A stretch of DNA of 64,000 nucleotides from Salvator merianae (taxonomy: Eukaryota; Chordata; Lepidosauria; Squamata; Teiidae): NCBI GenBank assembly GCA_003586115.2, contig QVOM02000126.1:7435925-7499924 (forward strand), written 5' to 3'. Positions 44,831 through 55,261 of this stretch are shown here, one piece after another. A program made the position numbers and the translations under genes. How positions within the stretch are numbered: position 1 is the stretch's first letter; every line of letters begins with the position of its first letter. The notes under the pieces are model-generated. The model was given only the letters and a program-made list of their open reading frames with translations, was not told where the DNA came from and ran no database searches.

Positions 44831-45099
44831 TTAAAGCAGCATTTTGAGGCCAATTTATATGCAGCTTAGCTCCCACTAATTCATTAATTACATTTATAAA
44901 CTTTATTTCATGCAGTTCAGCGAGAAATCCAAGAAGAAGGAAGCTAGTATCCAAAGCCTAATGAAACGAAAGAATGTGCAATTATATTTTATTTTAAAAT
45001 GCCCTAAATCCTTCCCAAGCAGCAGGAACAGGCAAGTGTCACCTGAACCAATTTTTAAAAGACTTGGCGGTAGGCGGGGACAGAATTTAGGCAGAGGCA

Positions 45100-45112
45100 G
45101 TTGCTTAGCAAC
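45100..45112. promoter_or_regulatory. RFX X-box-like motif, distal
   Basis: GTTGCT-T-AGCAAC matches GTNRCC-N(0-3)-RGYAAC at 11 of 12 positions and is a near-perfect inverted repeat, 145 bases upstream of the start codon. Confidence 0.6.
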
Positions 45113-45205
45113 GCAGCTCCTTCCATGCCCTTGGCATCTAGCGTTCGCCCAATGGGGGACGCAGGCCGCCAGCGGTACCAAGGGCGCTCGAGAGTTCTGC
45201 ATCTG

Positions 45206-45219
45206 GTTGCCATAGTTAC
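45206..45219. promoter_or_regulatory. RFX X-box-like motif, proximal
   Basis: GTTGCC-AT-AGTTAC matches the RFX consensus at 11 of 12 positions, 38 bases upstream of the start codon. Confidence 0.6.
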
Positions 45220-45256
45220 CGCACGGCCGGCCGGTCTTACTGATCTGGAGGCAGCG

Positions 45257-45338
45257 ATGGAGCCTCCTCGTCCGCCTTTCCGCTGCCACCCCAAGTCTGA
45301 GGCGGCGGTCGTGGCCCTCGGTCACCTGCAGGGAGTGG
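45257..45338 (+). CDS. CCDC175: CCDC175 exon 1 (start codon)
   Basis: This is the first exon of a predicted coiled-coil protein that I assign to CCDC175, from its position directly downstream of RTN1 in the same orientation (as in other vertebrates) and from the coiled-coil nature of the later exons. The start at 45257 has G at -3 and G at +4 (GCGATGG), far better than in-frame ATGs at 45125 and 45152. The encoded N-terminus is MEPPRPPFRCHPKSEAAVVA, then LGHLQGV. The donor is GTGG/GTGAGC in phase 1. The molecular function of CCDC175 is not established to my knowledge. The following intron is 5.4 kb. Confidence 0.8.
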
Positions 45339-45839
45339 GTGAGCGCGATTTCTAAAATTTTAAAATACGTTTAGCTTTCTCCGGGCCCCGCCTCCCCTCT
45401 GTCTCGCTTTGGCTGAGTGGGGAGGACGCAAACCCCAAATTCGGGGCGTAATATTGAGATTGATGGTGGGAAAGAGCAAAAAAGCAAACGGAAAGTGGAA
45501 TTGGTTTCTGTCCACCGCCTCCCACGCCGGCCTTCCTATATTTTAAAGGATGTTTCCAGGCGGGGCGGGGGACCAAAATTTGCCTTTAGATGCACGTCCT
45601 CAGGTTTTGATGATGCTTAAGTGCATAGATATTTGTCTTCGTTTGGCCTATGATGTTTATCAGATTTACTAACCCAAATTCTTTCTTGGCTAAATATGTA
45701 TTTTTCTTTGCCATAATAAACCAAATAAAAGAAGCAAAAACAAAAGCAAAACAAACCTTCTTAAGTTTTTGTTTACAGTGGCCAGTGTGTGTCTAGCTTC
45801 TCACCTAAGCCATCCTGGTTGGAATGGTTTCCCTTCTTC

Positions 45840-45960
45840 TGCCCTCTATTTTTAATTTAGCTTTTATGCTTTTAATTAAGCTTCAATTCTACCTTCTTTT
45901 ATTGTGAATTTCTTTGAGATTTTAAAATGGGAGTATATAAATATTTTAAATAGATGAATA
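45840..45960 (+). mobile_element. L2-type LINE 3' tail
   Basis: TCTTTGAGATTTTAAAATGGGAGTATATAAATATTTTAAATAG matches the terminal block of 31260-31525. Confidence 0.5.
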
Positions 45961-46929
45961 AAACCTGGAGGCACTTTGAATTTATGCTAAGCTGTCACTT
46001 GATCAGATCATGTAATTGTGAAAGTGAGTAGACTGGAAAAAAGCAAGAAAGACAGAATTTATTGCTGTTAAGAAATCAGTAACTAAAAATGAAGCCCTAC
46101 TCAGGAAGCTGATGAAAAGACTCGCTGAATAGAACTTGCAGCATTGGGGGCATAAATAGTTGTTCTTAACCAGTTTCAGATTATTGTGCAATGCTAATTA
46201 TTTAAACAGAAATATCCATAAAATGTTGTAGCTACTGTGAAAACCTTTGATTTCTTTGGACGAAAAGCACAGACCTGTCTGTAGACCTGTCTGTAGTGCC
46301 GTCCACAGAAGGGTCCATGGTGCCACCTTCCGCACACTAGTATACTGCACTTCCACAGTATACTTTGTCCATATTGGACGAAGCTATGGATCGGGATAGA
46401 GTGCCAGTTCATATCCCGCTTTAAGCATGGGCACATGGAAACATGCCCCTATAGTCTGGAATACAATGGGAAGGGCTCTTTCGTGGTGCTCATGGAAGCC
46501 CCACCAGATGTTAACCATATGCCAAAAAGGGTCCATCTGCAAACTGTGAAGGCCGGGAACAAATATTCCCAGTCTGTGGAAGGTGGGTGTCAGCTTTGAC
46601 AGCTAGGTCCAGACTTTGGAGCTGGTGCTCAGGCCGAGGCCATGATGAACTGTCCAAATGTGGACAGCCCTTGGAGAGGGCTACCACTAGCCTGACCCAG
46701 CATGGCCCAAGCCCACTGGCCTATATTACATGAGCCAGAGTAGCCCATGTAATACAGAAATGTCCAACTTGTCCCATTGTGGTCCAACAGTGATAGACAC
46801 AGCAGACTGTTGCTACTGTCACCCTTAGAAGCAAGAGAGGCTTGCTTAGCAACAGTGCAGTATGCAGGCTGGAAATTGAAGGCAAGGAGAAATTGAGGCG
46901 GAGGCTGAGTGGACATTCAGGGCATTTTT

Positions 46930-47180
46930 GCACTTACCACCAGAGAACAGAATAATTATTCTAGTTCTATGGTGGTATAGACCATGCAGCACAAAGACCG
47001 TCCGCACTGCATGTCCCTAGTTATCTACCTGAAGCGGGCTACTGGCATTTACAGTGCAAATGCCAGTAGCTTTGCCTGAAGCTTACCATGACAGTGGCCA
47101 GGAAGTGTCCGGCATGCACAGGCACAGTCAGTTGATCTTGTAGGGCCGGCTGCCATGCTGCAAGGTGACTATCAGCTCCC
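46930..47180. repeat. Palindrome-rich repeat, MITE-like
   Basis: It has a perfect 12-bp stem (CTACTGGCATTT at 47039-47050, complement at 47058-47069). A TACCATGACAGTGG segment recalls CTTGCCATGACAGCGG of the family D element at 42444. The ends are unresolved. Confidence 0.35.
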
Positions 47181-47636
47181 AGTAAAGATGTGGAGCGCAA
47201 ATTTGTGCTCCACTGCTAGTTGCGATTGGGAGCAGCGTTATGCTGCTCTCGGTTGCAAGGGCCTCTTCAAAGTGCAGGCATGCATTGCTAGCAAGCGTCA
47301 TTCATTCTTTTTTCTTGCTGTACTCCTTCGTTTTAGTACTTAGCTTTGTAACTTAGAGTAAAAAGGCAATTCTTATTTGCTGCACTGTTACTGGTTTCTG
47401 AGCTTAGTTTAGGAATTATCTCCCCAACGTTTTATGTGATAAAAAGCAACAGATAGCAAATACTGTACTGCCTATTGCCTCTGCTGGAGTAGAGCACCTT
47501 GGATCTATTCTACTAAAGACAAGAAACAAGGACAGTGGGTAAATAATTAAAACAACAGAATCCTCATTTGTGTTACACATGTAGCTCCATTCACCATCTC
47601 TCTCTTCTTAGAATTCCGATTAGGAGAAATCAACTG

Positions 47637-47990
47637 AGGGTACTTCCAGATGCAGGTTAAAATCCACAATTCCCCCAGGACTATATTGGGAATGGCACGC
47701 ATATCTGTGGCATTCCCAATAGACCCAGGTTCATAGATCGAAGATCCAATATATTGATATTACAAGAAATCTAGCAATGGTGCTGGGTTTCCCGTAATAC
47801 CAATTGCTTATCTCTGTCTGCCGGCTCTTTGCCTTACTATTCTTGTTTCAAATACCCAGATGCTAGCAAAGCACAGGGGAAAAAATAAAGAGGAGTGGAC
47901 AGGTGCTTTGCTAGCATCCAGGTATTTGGAACAGGAACAAGAATGCAAGGAGCCGGCAGATGGAGGTAAGAGCCCCAGACTACCTCTTGC
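47637..47990. repeat. Family C MITE
   Basis: It begins GGGTACTTCCAGATGCAGG, has GGGAATGGCACGCATATC, and a strong central hairpin: CAAATACCCAGATGCTAGCAAAGC pairs with GCTTTGCTAGCATCCAGGTATTTG (within 47850-47930). Confidence 0.55.
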
Positions 47991-48132
47991 TAATTGTAAT
48001 TGTGTAAGTGCTTTCTGGTTATCTCTAAGAACATAAGAGGACCTTTGCTGGATCAGGCCACGGCCCATCTAGTCCAGCATCCTGTTTCACATAGTAGCCC
48101 ACCAATTGCTTCTGGGCATCTCAAGCAGAAGA

Positions 48133-48862
48133 TGTAAGAAAGAATAAATTGTTGCTTTCACAGATGAAGATTCATAGGGGTAAAAGTTTAGTACAAGCTA
48201 CAGGATGTTGCTTGTGATCAAATGTACTCATGTTTATGCTACAAGATGTTGCTTGTGGTTAAATGTACCTATAGCTTAAACTATGATCCTTTCTGCACTT
48301 GTACTTATTCCAGATTATATCCCGGAATAGGAACCTGCCTTCCGCATGCTAGTGCAGACTACTGCAGGACATGGGCGAGGTCTGCTATAGCCTGCACCAG
48401 CATGCAGACAGCTGGTCTTTGTTCTGGGATATAATCTGGAATAAGGCCCAGTGCAGAAAGGACCTATGTATGTAACAAGAACAAAGAAGACAGAACAACA
48501 GGATATAGCTTGTGGTGGACACACACACAGCTTTAGCATGCTTGAACTATATAAGGGAGAAAACAAATAGGAGTAAAGAGGTTAGACAATGTGAGGAGTG
48601 GGAGATGTAAACAGGGCGGGGGTTATGCTTAGGCGCTTTGGATACGTTGTGAACCTCTAAGTACCTAACCAATAGGAATAGAGGGAGGGACTGAGTGGCC
48701 GTGCTTAGGGAATAAAAGTTGGATGCTTCAGTTACTTGGGTGTGCCTACATGCTTAGGACACCCGTTCTTGCAAGAATATACTTTAATAAAGCTTATGTT
48801 GCTTCATCAACTTTGTTCACAAGGTATTCTATTCAGGGTTTCCAAGACCCGTGTTTCTTTCA
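48133..48862 (+). mobile_element. Solo LTR of an endogenous retrovirus
   Basis: 730 bp starting TGTAAGAAAG and ending TTTCTTTCA, so TG..CA with a short inverted end. GAAGA is duplicated on both sides (48128-48132 and 48863-48867), and the host LINE resumes without loss. On the plus strand it has a CCAAT box (CTAACCAATAGG), a TATA-like GGGAATAAAAG, and AATAAA in ACTTTAATAAAGC (near 48786), the U3-R-U5 order of a retroviral LTR. An internal 47-bp-type tandem motif (ACAAGATGTTGCTTGTG) is repeated. No internal viral genes remain, so it arose by LTR-LTR recombination. The class is not determined. Confidence 0.85.
48287..48462. repeat. Foldback element inside the solo LTR
   Basis: TCCTTTCTGCACTTG and CTTATTCCAGATTATATCCC at the left have an inverted partner at the right (GGGATATAATCTGGAATAAG then GTGCAGAAAGGA). 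The flanks share CTATG on both sides. A half copy is at 5838-5900. Confidence 0.7.
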
Positions 48863-50047
48863 GAAGACAAAGGCAAAACCTTCACCTGTTCACGACTCCC
48901 TGCAAATGAATTTTACAGACATCCTGCCTGTCTCTCCAACCTGAAGACAGTACCTAGGCATTCACTCTAGTTACCATTGATACACCCATCCTTGTGAATT
49001 TGTCTAACCCTACCTTAAAGTTATCCAGGCTGATTGCTGTCACCACCTCTCCTGGTAGCAAATTCCATAGACCAATGACCCTCTGGGTGAAAAAATATTT
49101 CCCCTTGTCGGTCCTAACTCTCCTGCCCATCCACTTTATAGAGTGCCCCCTGGTCCTAGTGCTGTGCGATAGAGAAAAGCATTTTTCTCTGTCCACCTTT
49201 TCCATACCATGCATGAATTTATATACTTCAATCATGTCTAGGCTCTGGCTGCATTCTGATGGGGACAGGATCCATGGTGACTGACAAACAAATGCCACAT
49301 ACCTCACAGCAGTTTCCAGCCCCAAAAGCCTCACTGCAACCGAGAACCTTGTTATTGCAGAGGCTTCTGCCTGGGACACTTTTGCACTTGACCAGAAATG
49401 ACCCAGGAAGGTGGCCATTTTTGGTCCAGAATAAAAGTAACCCAGGTGGAAACTGAACTGAGAAGTGGCCTCCTTCCTGTCTTGTCCAGTTGCATGGGAG
49501 AGGCGAGGTGACTGAGCTGCTGTGAGAATAATTTAAATGAGGATTTCCTTCAAGTCCATCTACAGAGCAGTTGGAATGACTTGGGACCTTATTGTTTGTC
49601 CACTGTTGCCCTGGGGTGACTGGGGTGTACCCCATGGTCCTGTGTGGACGTAGCCCGTGTTACATATAAGGAATTGCTACTTCCAACACAAAGCCATCTT
49701 GGGCAGCTTTCCAGCCTCAGTGTCCCAGAGGGGCTGTTGCTTATCCCTGTTCTGGATTCCCCTGGGGCTGTTTTCATTTTCATAGTCATCTGCAGCTATT
49801 GTAGGGACAACTCACCAAAAATGGAGGGTACCCGTGAGAATATATTTAGCATGAAACAGGCCACTAGAAAGGGGTTTGCCTGGAAACAACGATGTAAACA
49901 AACTTTAAGAGCAGTTTGCAAATTAAGCTCTAAGATGGACTCTAGTAGGCTAAAATGCTGACAACATTTCACGTAACCATGCTGCTGTCAGGGCTCTTTC
50001 AGTACTGTGCCAAAATTAAAGTCAAGGAAAGGAAAGAAAAGAAAATT

Positions 50048-50523
50048 GGGCTCTTTCTGCCCTTAACTGCTGTAGAAACGGATCACTGAGTCCAGATTAG
50101 CCCAGCCAACTGGTCTGGATCATGGGATGGCGTAGGTTGGATTAGCGCCATCTGCACTCACGGTGCTGATTTGGAACACTAGGGTGCAGCCGTGAAACTT
50201 ACGTGAACTTTGTGGCCACATACCCCCATACACACTGCTGAAGGTTTGAAACAAAAACTCCTGTTTCAAGGCCGCTAGGGGGTGCATGCCCCCAAAAGGG
50301 GACCCAAGGTGGGAGGCCTGCATCTATACACCTCCTGTGTCCGGATTAAGGACTTCCTTAATCCAGATCACACTCTGTCTTATGTAGACAGAGTGAACTA
50401 GCAGAGGGGCGTGGCCTCATAGAACTGCACTAACATGCAGATCCACGAGGTTTTTATTACATAGACCCTTAATCCTTTGTTTATCTCTGGAGAGTAGATT
50501 TTGGGCAGTGCAGAAGGAGCTCT
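50048..50523. mobile_element. Non-autonomous TIR element, copy 2
   Basis: It begins GGGCTCTTTCTGCCCTTAA and ends near GGGCAGTGCAGAAGGAGCTC, an inverted pair. The body is collinear with 1099-1624. Confidence 0.6.
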
Positions 50524-50725
50524 TGCTTGTCTAGCAGACCACATTTCAGGGTAAGTGCTAGCATTTTGTAAAGATCTGGCAGTTCCTACTGCTGTCTGAT
50601 TAAATCACTGTGGACCTTCTTTTAAGGATACCACTATAGGACAGATCTAGGACATTAATTTATATCTGAAAGCTAAAGGTGTTGTGCAGACTTCAGATTT
50701 CTTTTGTTTTTCTTATTTTCTTTAG

Positions 50726-50811
50726 AAAAACAGCTTCAGAATGAAGGGTTTGACTTCAGCAAAGAAACTATTCAGCACCTTGAAGATGCTATTAAAGCCG
50801 TTAAGGATCTG
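50726..50811 (+). CDS. CCDC175: CCDC175 exon 2
   Basis: This 86-nt exon has acceptor TTCTTATTTTCTTTAG and donor CTG/GTAATG. It joins exon 1 in phase 1 (Glu codon) and encodes EKQLQNEGFDFSKETIQHL, then EDAIKAVKDL. This predicts a charged helix with heptad-like spacing, ending in phase 0. Confidence 0.82.
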
Positions 50812-51377
50812 GTAATGTCCAAACCTAAAATAAGCAACACTGTTGAGACGACAATATAGATAATAGAAAGTTGCTTCTGTTTCTCTGATTGGCCAGCTTG
50901 GACCTGAGCAGATCGGTTGATCTGAATTCATCATTGGCGTTTTCTGATGCAAACAGCTCCCTTGTTGCATCGTTCCACTTTGCTTTACTGGAGTTTGTCC
51001 TTAGGATTCCTGGAAAAAGCTAAAACTTGGAGGTTCTCAGCCTTTAAGAATTACTTATATATCTTCAAATCGTCCATCTGTCCCATTTCATCCACAAATG
51101 CTTGGCATTTAGTTTCCAGAATGCCTGTGACACCTTAAAGCTTGAGTTCCCTTTGTCTTCCATATGAGGCCCAGTTGTCCCTACTAGCTTTTTCCTAGCA
51201 CCCATGGAAGGTCCTGTGGCCATTGAAACAAAAAGGCCAAACGCAGTATTTCTTTTCTGTTCTCATGCTTAAAGCAGTTCCACTTCAACAACCCATTAGC
51301 TCTCTGGTTCCTTCCTTTCTCAGTGCTAGCCAAGAGCGCAGCAATGTTTACATAGCTCAGCTGAAATCCTGAGACCA

Positions 51378-51815
51378 AGGCCCCATCCAGATGGGGGGAA
51401 TATAGTGCAATTTTGGTGCCCTTAGGTGGGATTTCCACACATATCTGTGGCAACCCCGCCATAGCTGCACTATATCCCCTCTAAAATGTGTGATACCGTA
51501 TTTCGGGAAAATCCAACTCTGATGGCAAGATTTCCTAAAGTAGCGCTATCACTTACCATGTAGCCAGAATCGCCATTGTAGCTTGGGCCACCACACATCT
51601 GGGGTGTCAAAAAGACAGCTGTGCATGTGTGGTGGTCACGATCGTGCACTTCCGGGCATTTTGCACCAGTGAAATACCCAGATGTGCATGTCTTCAAAAA
51701 ATGCACAGATAGCATGGTCCCCAGTGCTGTCTACCCAACAGGTGATCACTCTGAAGGGACTTTTTTTGGAGTGTCGTCTGTTGGTGCTATATTCAGCCAA
51801 AGTCTAGAGCTGGCC
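51378..51815 (+). repeat. Family B MITE
   Basis: AAGGCCCCATCCAGATGGGG at the left and CTAGAGCTGGCC at the right. The interior has TTTCCACACATATCTGTGGC, CAACTCTGATGGCAAGATTTCC, CACTTCCGGGCATTTTGC and ATACCCAGATGTGCATG. It contains paired stems as in 60867. Confidence 0.6.
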
Positions 51816-52267
51816 TGAAATGTTTCTCCTGGTATATTAATTATGTGCATAAGATTAAGCAATGGTCAGATTATGTAACTAGAATCTCAGGGATGCAGTT
51901 TTCAGAGACGAGCACAAATGAACTGTAGAATCAGGAGCAAGTGTCCTCATTTAGGTGCTTTTTTCATCAACCAAACAGATGCAGCTTCCTGCCTTCTCAG
52001 TCTTCCAGATGATACAGCAAAATCTCATTGTCCTGCCAGTTAGTGTGGTCAGTTTCCTTGTGCACCTGCGAACTACCTCCCTCATTTTATCTGATGGTAT
52101 ATTTAAGCAATCAAGTGGCAGCTGATTTTTAAAATTCATGTTGAGCTGCAAAGCAACTCCATCACAGAAAAGTGGATGGAGTACAGTACTTCATAATGCC
52201 AGAAGAGTCCAAGCAGCTGGCACGTCCCTTTCACATTTTCAAGCTGGGCAGCATTTTTATTCCTTGA

Positions 52268-52634
52268 ACTTAGGCTGCCTCTATGCTTGGGCAGCATTGG
52301 GCATTTCAAAGCAGAAACACGTGCTCCCACCTCAAGGGCAGGGTGTATTACAGCCACACGCATGCACCTCAGCTCTCAGCCTCTTTGAAGCTGAATTGCC
52401 AGCTCTGAATGAGAAGGGTCCCCACCAGGCCGGAAAAGGTCACAGAAGTGGGCCTTTTCCTGGTGCAATGCCTGCACAAAGCAGGCATGTAAGTCACTCC
52501 GGCTGCTGCCATGTTCCTCAGGGAAGGGCACTCTGGGATGGTGCTTGCAGGCCTTCCAGCACTCTTCTCAAAGCACTGTGCAGTGGTGGACAGCCCAGGT
52601 GTTTGACTACCGTACCCCTGGGGATGCAGCCTTA
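52268..52634. repeat. Candidate TIR element
   Basis: TTAGGCTGCCTCTATGC at the left and GGGGATGCAGCCTTAG at the right form an imperfect inverted pair about 365 bases apart. The interior is GC-rich. A 165-residue frame across it has no recognisable domain. No second copy is in the window. Confidence 0.35.
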
Positions 52635-52694
52635 GTTTTCAAAGAAAGACTGTACAAGTGACAGTTAAAAGGTATGTGCACTTCCAGTGCCAGA

Positions 52695-53363
52695 AGTGTC
52701 TGTAGCTCAGTGGTAGAGCAAACTGCCTAGAAAGTATAAGATTCCCGGTTTGATCCCCAGCCTCTCCCCAGAAGTAGACAATGGCAAAGCATTTCTGTAT
52801 CTCTGCCGAGAAAACTGCATAGAGGTACCCATGGAGTCTGGGAGTGGCTGTAGCTCAGTGATAGAGCAAACTGCCTGGAAAGCAGAGGGTTGCAAGTTTG
52901 ATCCCCAGCCTCTCCCTGGAAGCAGGCAATGGCAAACCACTTCTGTATCTCTGCCAAGAAAACTGCACTGAGGTGCCCATGGAGATGCCTGTAGAGTCTG
53001 GGTTAGCTGTAGCTCAATGGTAGAGCAAACTGCCTGGAAAGCAGAGGGTTGCAAGTTCAATCCCCAGTCTTTTCCTGGAAGTAGGCAATAGCAAACCACT
53101 TCTGTATCTCTGCCAAGAAAACTGCACTGAGGTGCCCATGGAGATGCCTGTAGAGTCTGGGTTAGCTGTAGCTCAATGGTAGAGCAAACTGCCTGGAAAG
53201 CAGAGGGTTGCAAGTTCAATCCCCAGTCTTTTCCTGGAAGTAGGCAATAGCAAACCACTTCTGTATCTCTGCCAAGAAAACTGCACTGAGGTGCCCATGG
53301 AGATGCCCATGCAGTCAACCAGGAGTCAGCCATGCCTCAATGGTACCCAAGAACGACAACAAT
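52695..53363 (+). mobile_element. Tandem array of four tRNA-like SINE monomers
   Basis: Four consecutive tRNA-like heads (CTGTAGCTCAGTGGTAGAGC or TAGCTCAATGGTAGAGC, with A box and a GGGTTGCAAGTTCAATCC-type B box) each lead to the body GGCAAACCACTTCTGTATC and GCCAAGAAAACTGCACTGAGG. Units begin near 52695, 52839, 52983 and 53142; the last two are exactly 159 bases apart and appear identical. The array ends at AAGAACGACAACAATG, which resembles the 3' end of BovB (GAACAACAACAATA at 16573-16586). A 208-residue antisense frame is a by-product of the repeats. Confidence 0.85.
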
Positions 53364-53478
53364 GTCCAGAGCCACTGACTGTTTAGAAGTAAGATGCTAT
53401 TAAGGCGAGAACTATAAACTGAGTGCATATTTATGTGATTGGATTTTCTTATTTGGTCATATATCTGTCAATGTCTAG

Positions 53479-53590
53479 GAATTGGAAAGAAAGCAGACAT
53501 TTGAGTTGTGGGAAGAAGAGACCATAAAAAACTGCTCTCTCCGTATTAAAGTCAGAGGACTTCCAGAACTGGTCATGAAAGAGTTTGAAG
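53479..53590 (+). CDS. CCDC175: CCDC175 exon 3
   Basis: This 112-nt exon has acceptor TCAATGTCTAG and donor GAAG/GTACTT. It starts in phase 0 and ends in phase 1. It encodes ELERKQTFELWEEETIKNCS, then LRIKVRGLPELVMKEFE, again helical and charged. It begins only 115 bases after the SINE array. Confidence 0.82.
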
Positions 53591-54304
53591 GTACTTTCAC
53601 GTTGATATTTCCCATGACGTGAGAACCAGTAGTGTGGAGTAAAAGATGCATTTGGAAGCTGTGCGGCCCATTCATTTCAAGCACTGTGGGAAGAGCTGCG
53701 TGATATAATATGACTTGAGGCTTTGTTTTACTATAATGGCAACTCTAGAAAAAGTAGTTCGGTGATTGGTGATGCAAACGGATAGCGAAGCAGGTTACTA
53801 GGGCAGCAAAGATATTTGTTCATTGTAGAGTTCCTACTTGTACGAGATAATTACCTACTTCCTGGCCAAGAAGGAAACTAGGTGGTTGGTCTTGTTCCTG
53901 GAAGATGTTGAAGGCATCTTCTGCATACCAAGCTGTTGGCTTCTGCTATTTGTTTGTGGGCAGAAGAATGGGTCACGGCGGCTTTATTTAATGGCGGAGG
54001 AATTTAAAATAATTAATTGAAATGAGGATCGTAATATAGGGACACTGAGAGCCAGCATGGGTCCCATGGGTTCTGGGCCCTCTGCAAACGTATGAGCTCC
54101 CCAAGTCAGGCTCTATCCAAGTCAGGCTCCCCAAGACCCATGGGCTCTACATTTCCAGTCAGACCTGCCATAATATACTATATTATGATTGCATATCAGG
54201 GGCATGGCTGTAAAGATTTGATATTGCAGATGGAACAATAAGAGATACTAATATTTGGGGGCACACACCTTTTGCCTGTTGGAGTCATAACCTTTGTAGG
54301 ATGA

Positions 54305-54470
54305 TTCTAGACCAGCAAGCATACTACGAGCTTCTGTTCCACACACAGTCTAAGGGAGGCCCCACCCCCTTAGACCGCACCTCTTAAATCACTCCCTGTG
54401 GACGGGGCCTCTTTAAACTACACCAGCATGCAGAAGAGAGGGATTTCTAGTATGCTTGTTGGTCCAGTAT
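54305..54470. repeat. Foldback element (CAAGCATACT arms)
   Basis: CTAGACCAGCAAGCATACTA at the left and TAGTATGCTTGTTGGTCCAG at the right form an inverted pair around a GGCCCC-rich centre. Confidence 0.6.
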
Positions 54471-54596
54471 ATCTGCCAGTACAGAATCATCAACAGTTTC
54501 TAGGCACGTCTTGTGGTGCCTTGAGGAAGAGAATTCTCTAGACTAATCATACTAATTCAGCCAGCTAAATGCAAAGACTGTAGTTGGCAATATGGC

Positions 54597-54700
54597 ATAG
54601 AATCATAGAGTTTGAAGGGAGCTCAGAGGTCCTCAAGTCCAACCCCCTGCTCAATGTAGGATTCACTAGACCCCAGGGCTACCTTTCTTTAAATCCTGCT
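54597..54700 (-). mobile_element. CR1 LINE 3' terminus (minus)
   Basis: TAGAATCATAGAGTTTGAAGG..CCTCAAGTCCAACCCCCTGCTCAATG is the complement of the CR1 3' end at 21330-21450. Confidence 0.75.
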
Positions 54701-54704
54701 ATCA

Positions 54705-54844
54705 GGGCTGCATCCAGACATCGGTTACTTATTCTGCTATATTTTGATATTCTGGAATAAAGCATGGATATTCTGGAGTATCCATACTTTATTCCAGAAT
54801 ATTCAACTATAACAGAATAAGTAAGTGATATCTGGATGCAGCCC
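54705..54844. repeat. 140-bp foldback MITE, copy 1
   Basis: Two arms of about 58 bases: GGGCTGCATCCAGACATC..TTACTTATTCTGCTATA and its inverted partner ending GATATCTGGATGCAGCCC, with a loop near GCATGGATATTCTGGAG. It is the same family as 56444-56560. Confidence 0.8.
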
Positions 54845-54984
54845 AGTCTCCCAGAATGCACGATCACCCCAGTGCAGGCCCTGTGGGATCTGCTGTGAAT
54901 CAAAATCTGAAAGCAGCTCAGGGATGTTGCTAATGGCTTGTGTAGCTGTGTGAGTTCTTATTTGCTGCTTATTTTACATTTTAG

Positions 54985-55120
54985 AACTTGTGTCTGCTGC
55001 CCGTCGTCATCGTTTTATGAAGTTAAATGAAATTGAGACTTCCATAAAGGAAATTAATTCTGCAACAGAAGAAGTCCAGTCAAAGCAGCATCTGTCTGAA
55101 GAACAAAACGCAGCACTGTG
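54985..55120 (+). CDS. CCDC175: CCDC175 exon 4
   Basis: This 136-nt exon has acceptor TTTTACATTTTAG and donor CTGTG/GTAGGC. It joins exon 3 through a Glu codon and ends two bases into a Cys codon. It encodes ELVSAARRHRFMKLNEIETS, then IKEINSATEEVQSKQHLSEE and QNAAL, a continuous predicted coiled coil. Confidence 0.82.
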
Positions 55121-55261
55121 GTAGGCGTAATTCCTTCATTTATTACCCCTCTGTTCCAAAGAAGCCCAGGAAGTAGCATATTCCACCCTTGGCACGTACA
55201 CTGTCCTGGATGACTGTGTCTACACAGGATGGTTTCAGTGTCCCTTGGTCTCCTGGAGGTT

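Larger units (their letters stand above)
40696..45060. other. Intergenic region RTN1-CCDC175
   Basis: About 4.4 kb between the RTN1 polyadenylation site and the CCDC175 promoter. The first 1.7 kb (40700-42400) shows no recognisable repeat apart from a short LINE scrap at 42110-42155 (CATAAGAGCATAAGAAATGCCC) and no open frame with coding character. The rest is the repeats listed next. Confidence 0.7.
45060..45256 (+). promoter_or_regulatory. CCDC175: CCDC175 promoter region
   Basis: A GC- and CpG-rich block directly upstream of exon 1 in an otherwise AT-rich region. It holds a CCAAT box (45149-45153) and two X-box-like palindromes (45100-45112 and 45206-45219), and has no TATA box near the start. 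Two in-frame ATGs at 45125 and 45152 have poor context. Confidence 0.65.
48025..49243 (-). mobile_element. L3/CR1-type LINE 3' region, split by a solo LTR
   Basis: The LINE part 48025-48132 (AAGAACATAAGAGGACC to CATCTCAAGCAGAAGA) continues at 48863-49243 (GAAGACAAAGGCAAAACC to CATGTCTAGGC). The second part includes the antisense of the RT C-terminus (a minus frame around 49240-48960 with DMIEVYKFMHGMEKVDREK and RVIGLWNLLPGEVV). The interruption is the LTR at 48133-48862. Confidence 0.85.

Noticed and set aside
52138..52635. A 165-residue plus frame in a CCDC175 intron
   Set aside because: GC-rich stretch within a candidate TIR element; no domain, no splice-site support.
52695..53240. Possible tRNA genes (four TAGCTCAGTGGTAGAGC heads)
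   Set aside because: The heads are fused to a common SINE body and repeated in tandem; the anticodon arm and acceptor stem do not close as in a true tRNA.
52707..53333. A 208-residue minus frame with a 53-residue repeat
   Set aside because: It is the antisense of the tandem SINE array; the unit length (159) is a multiple of three, which keeps it open.
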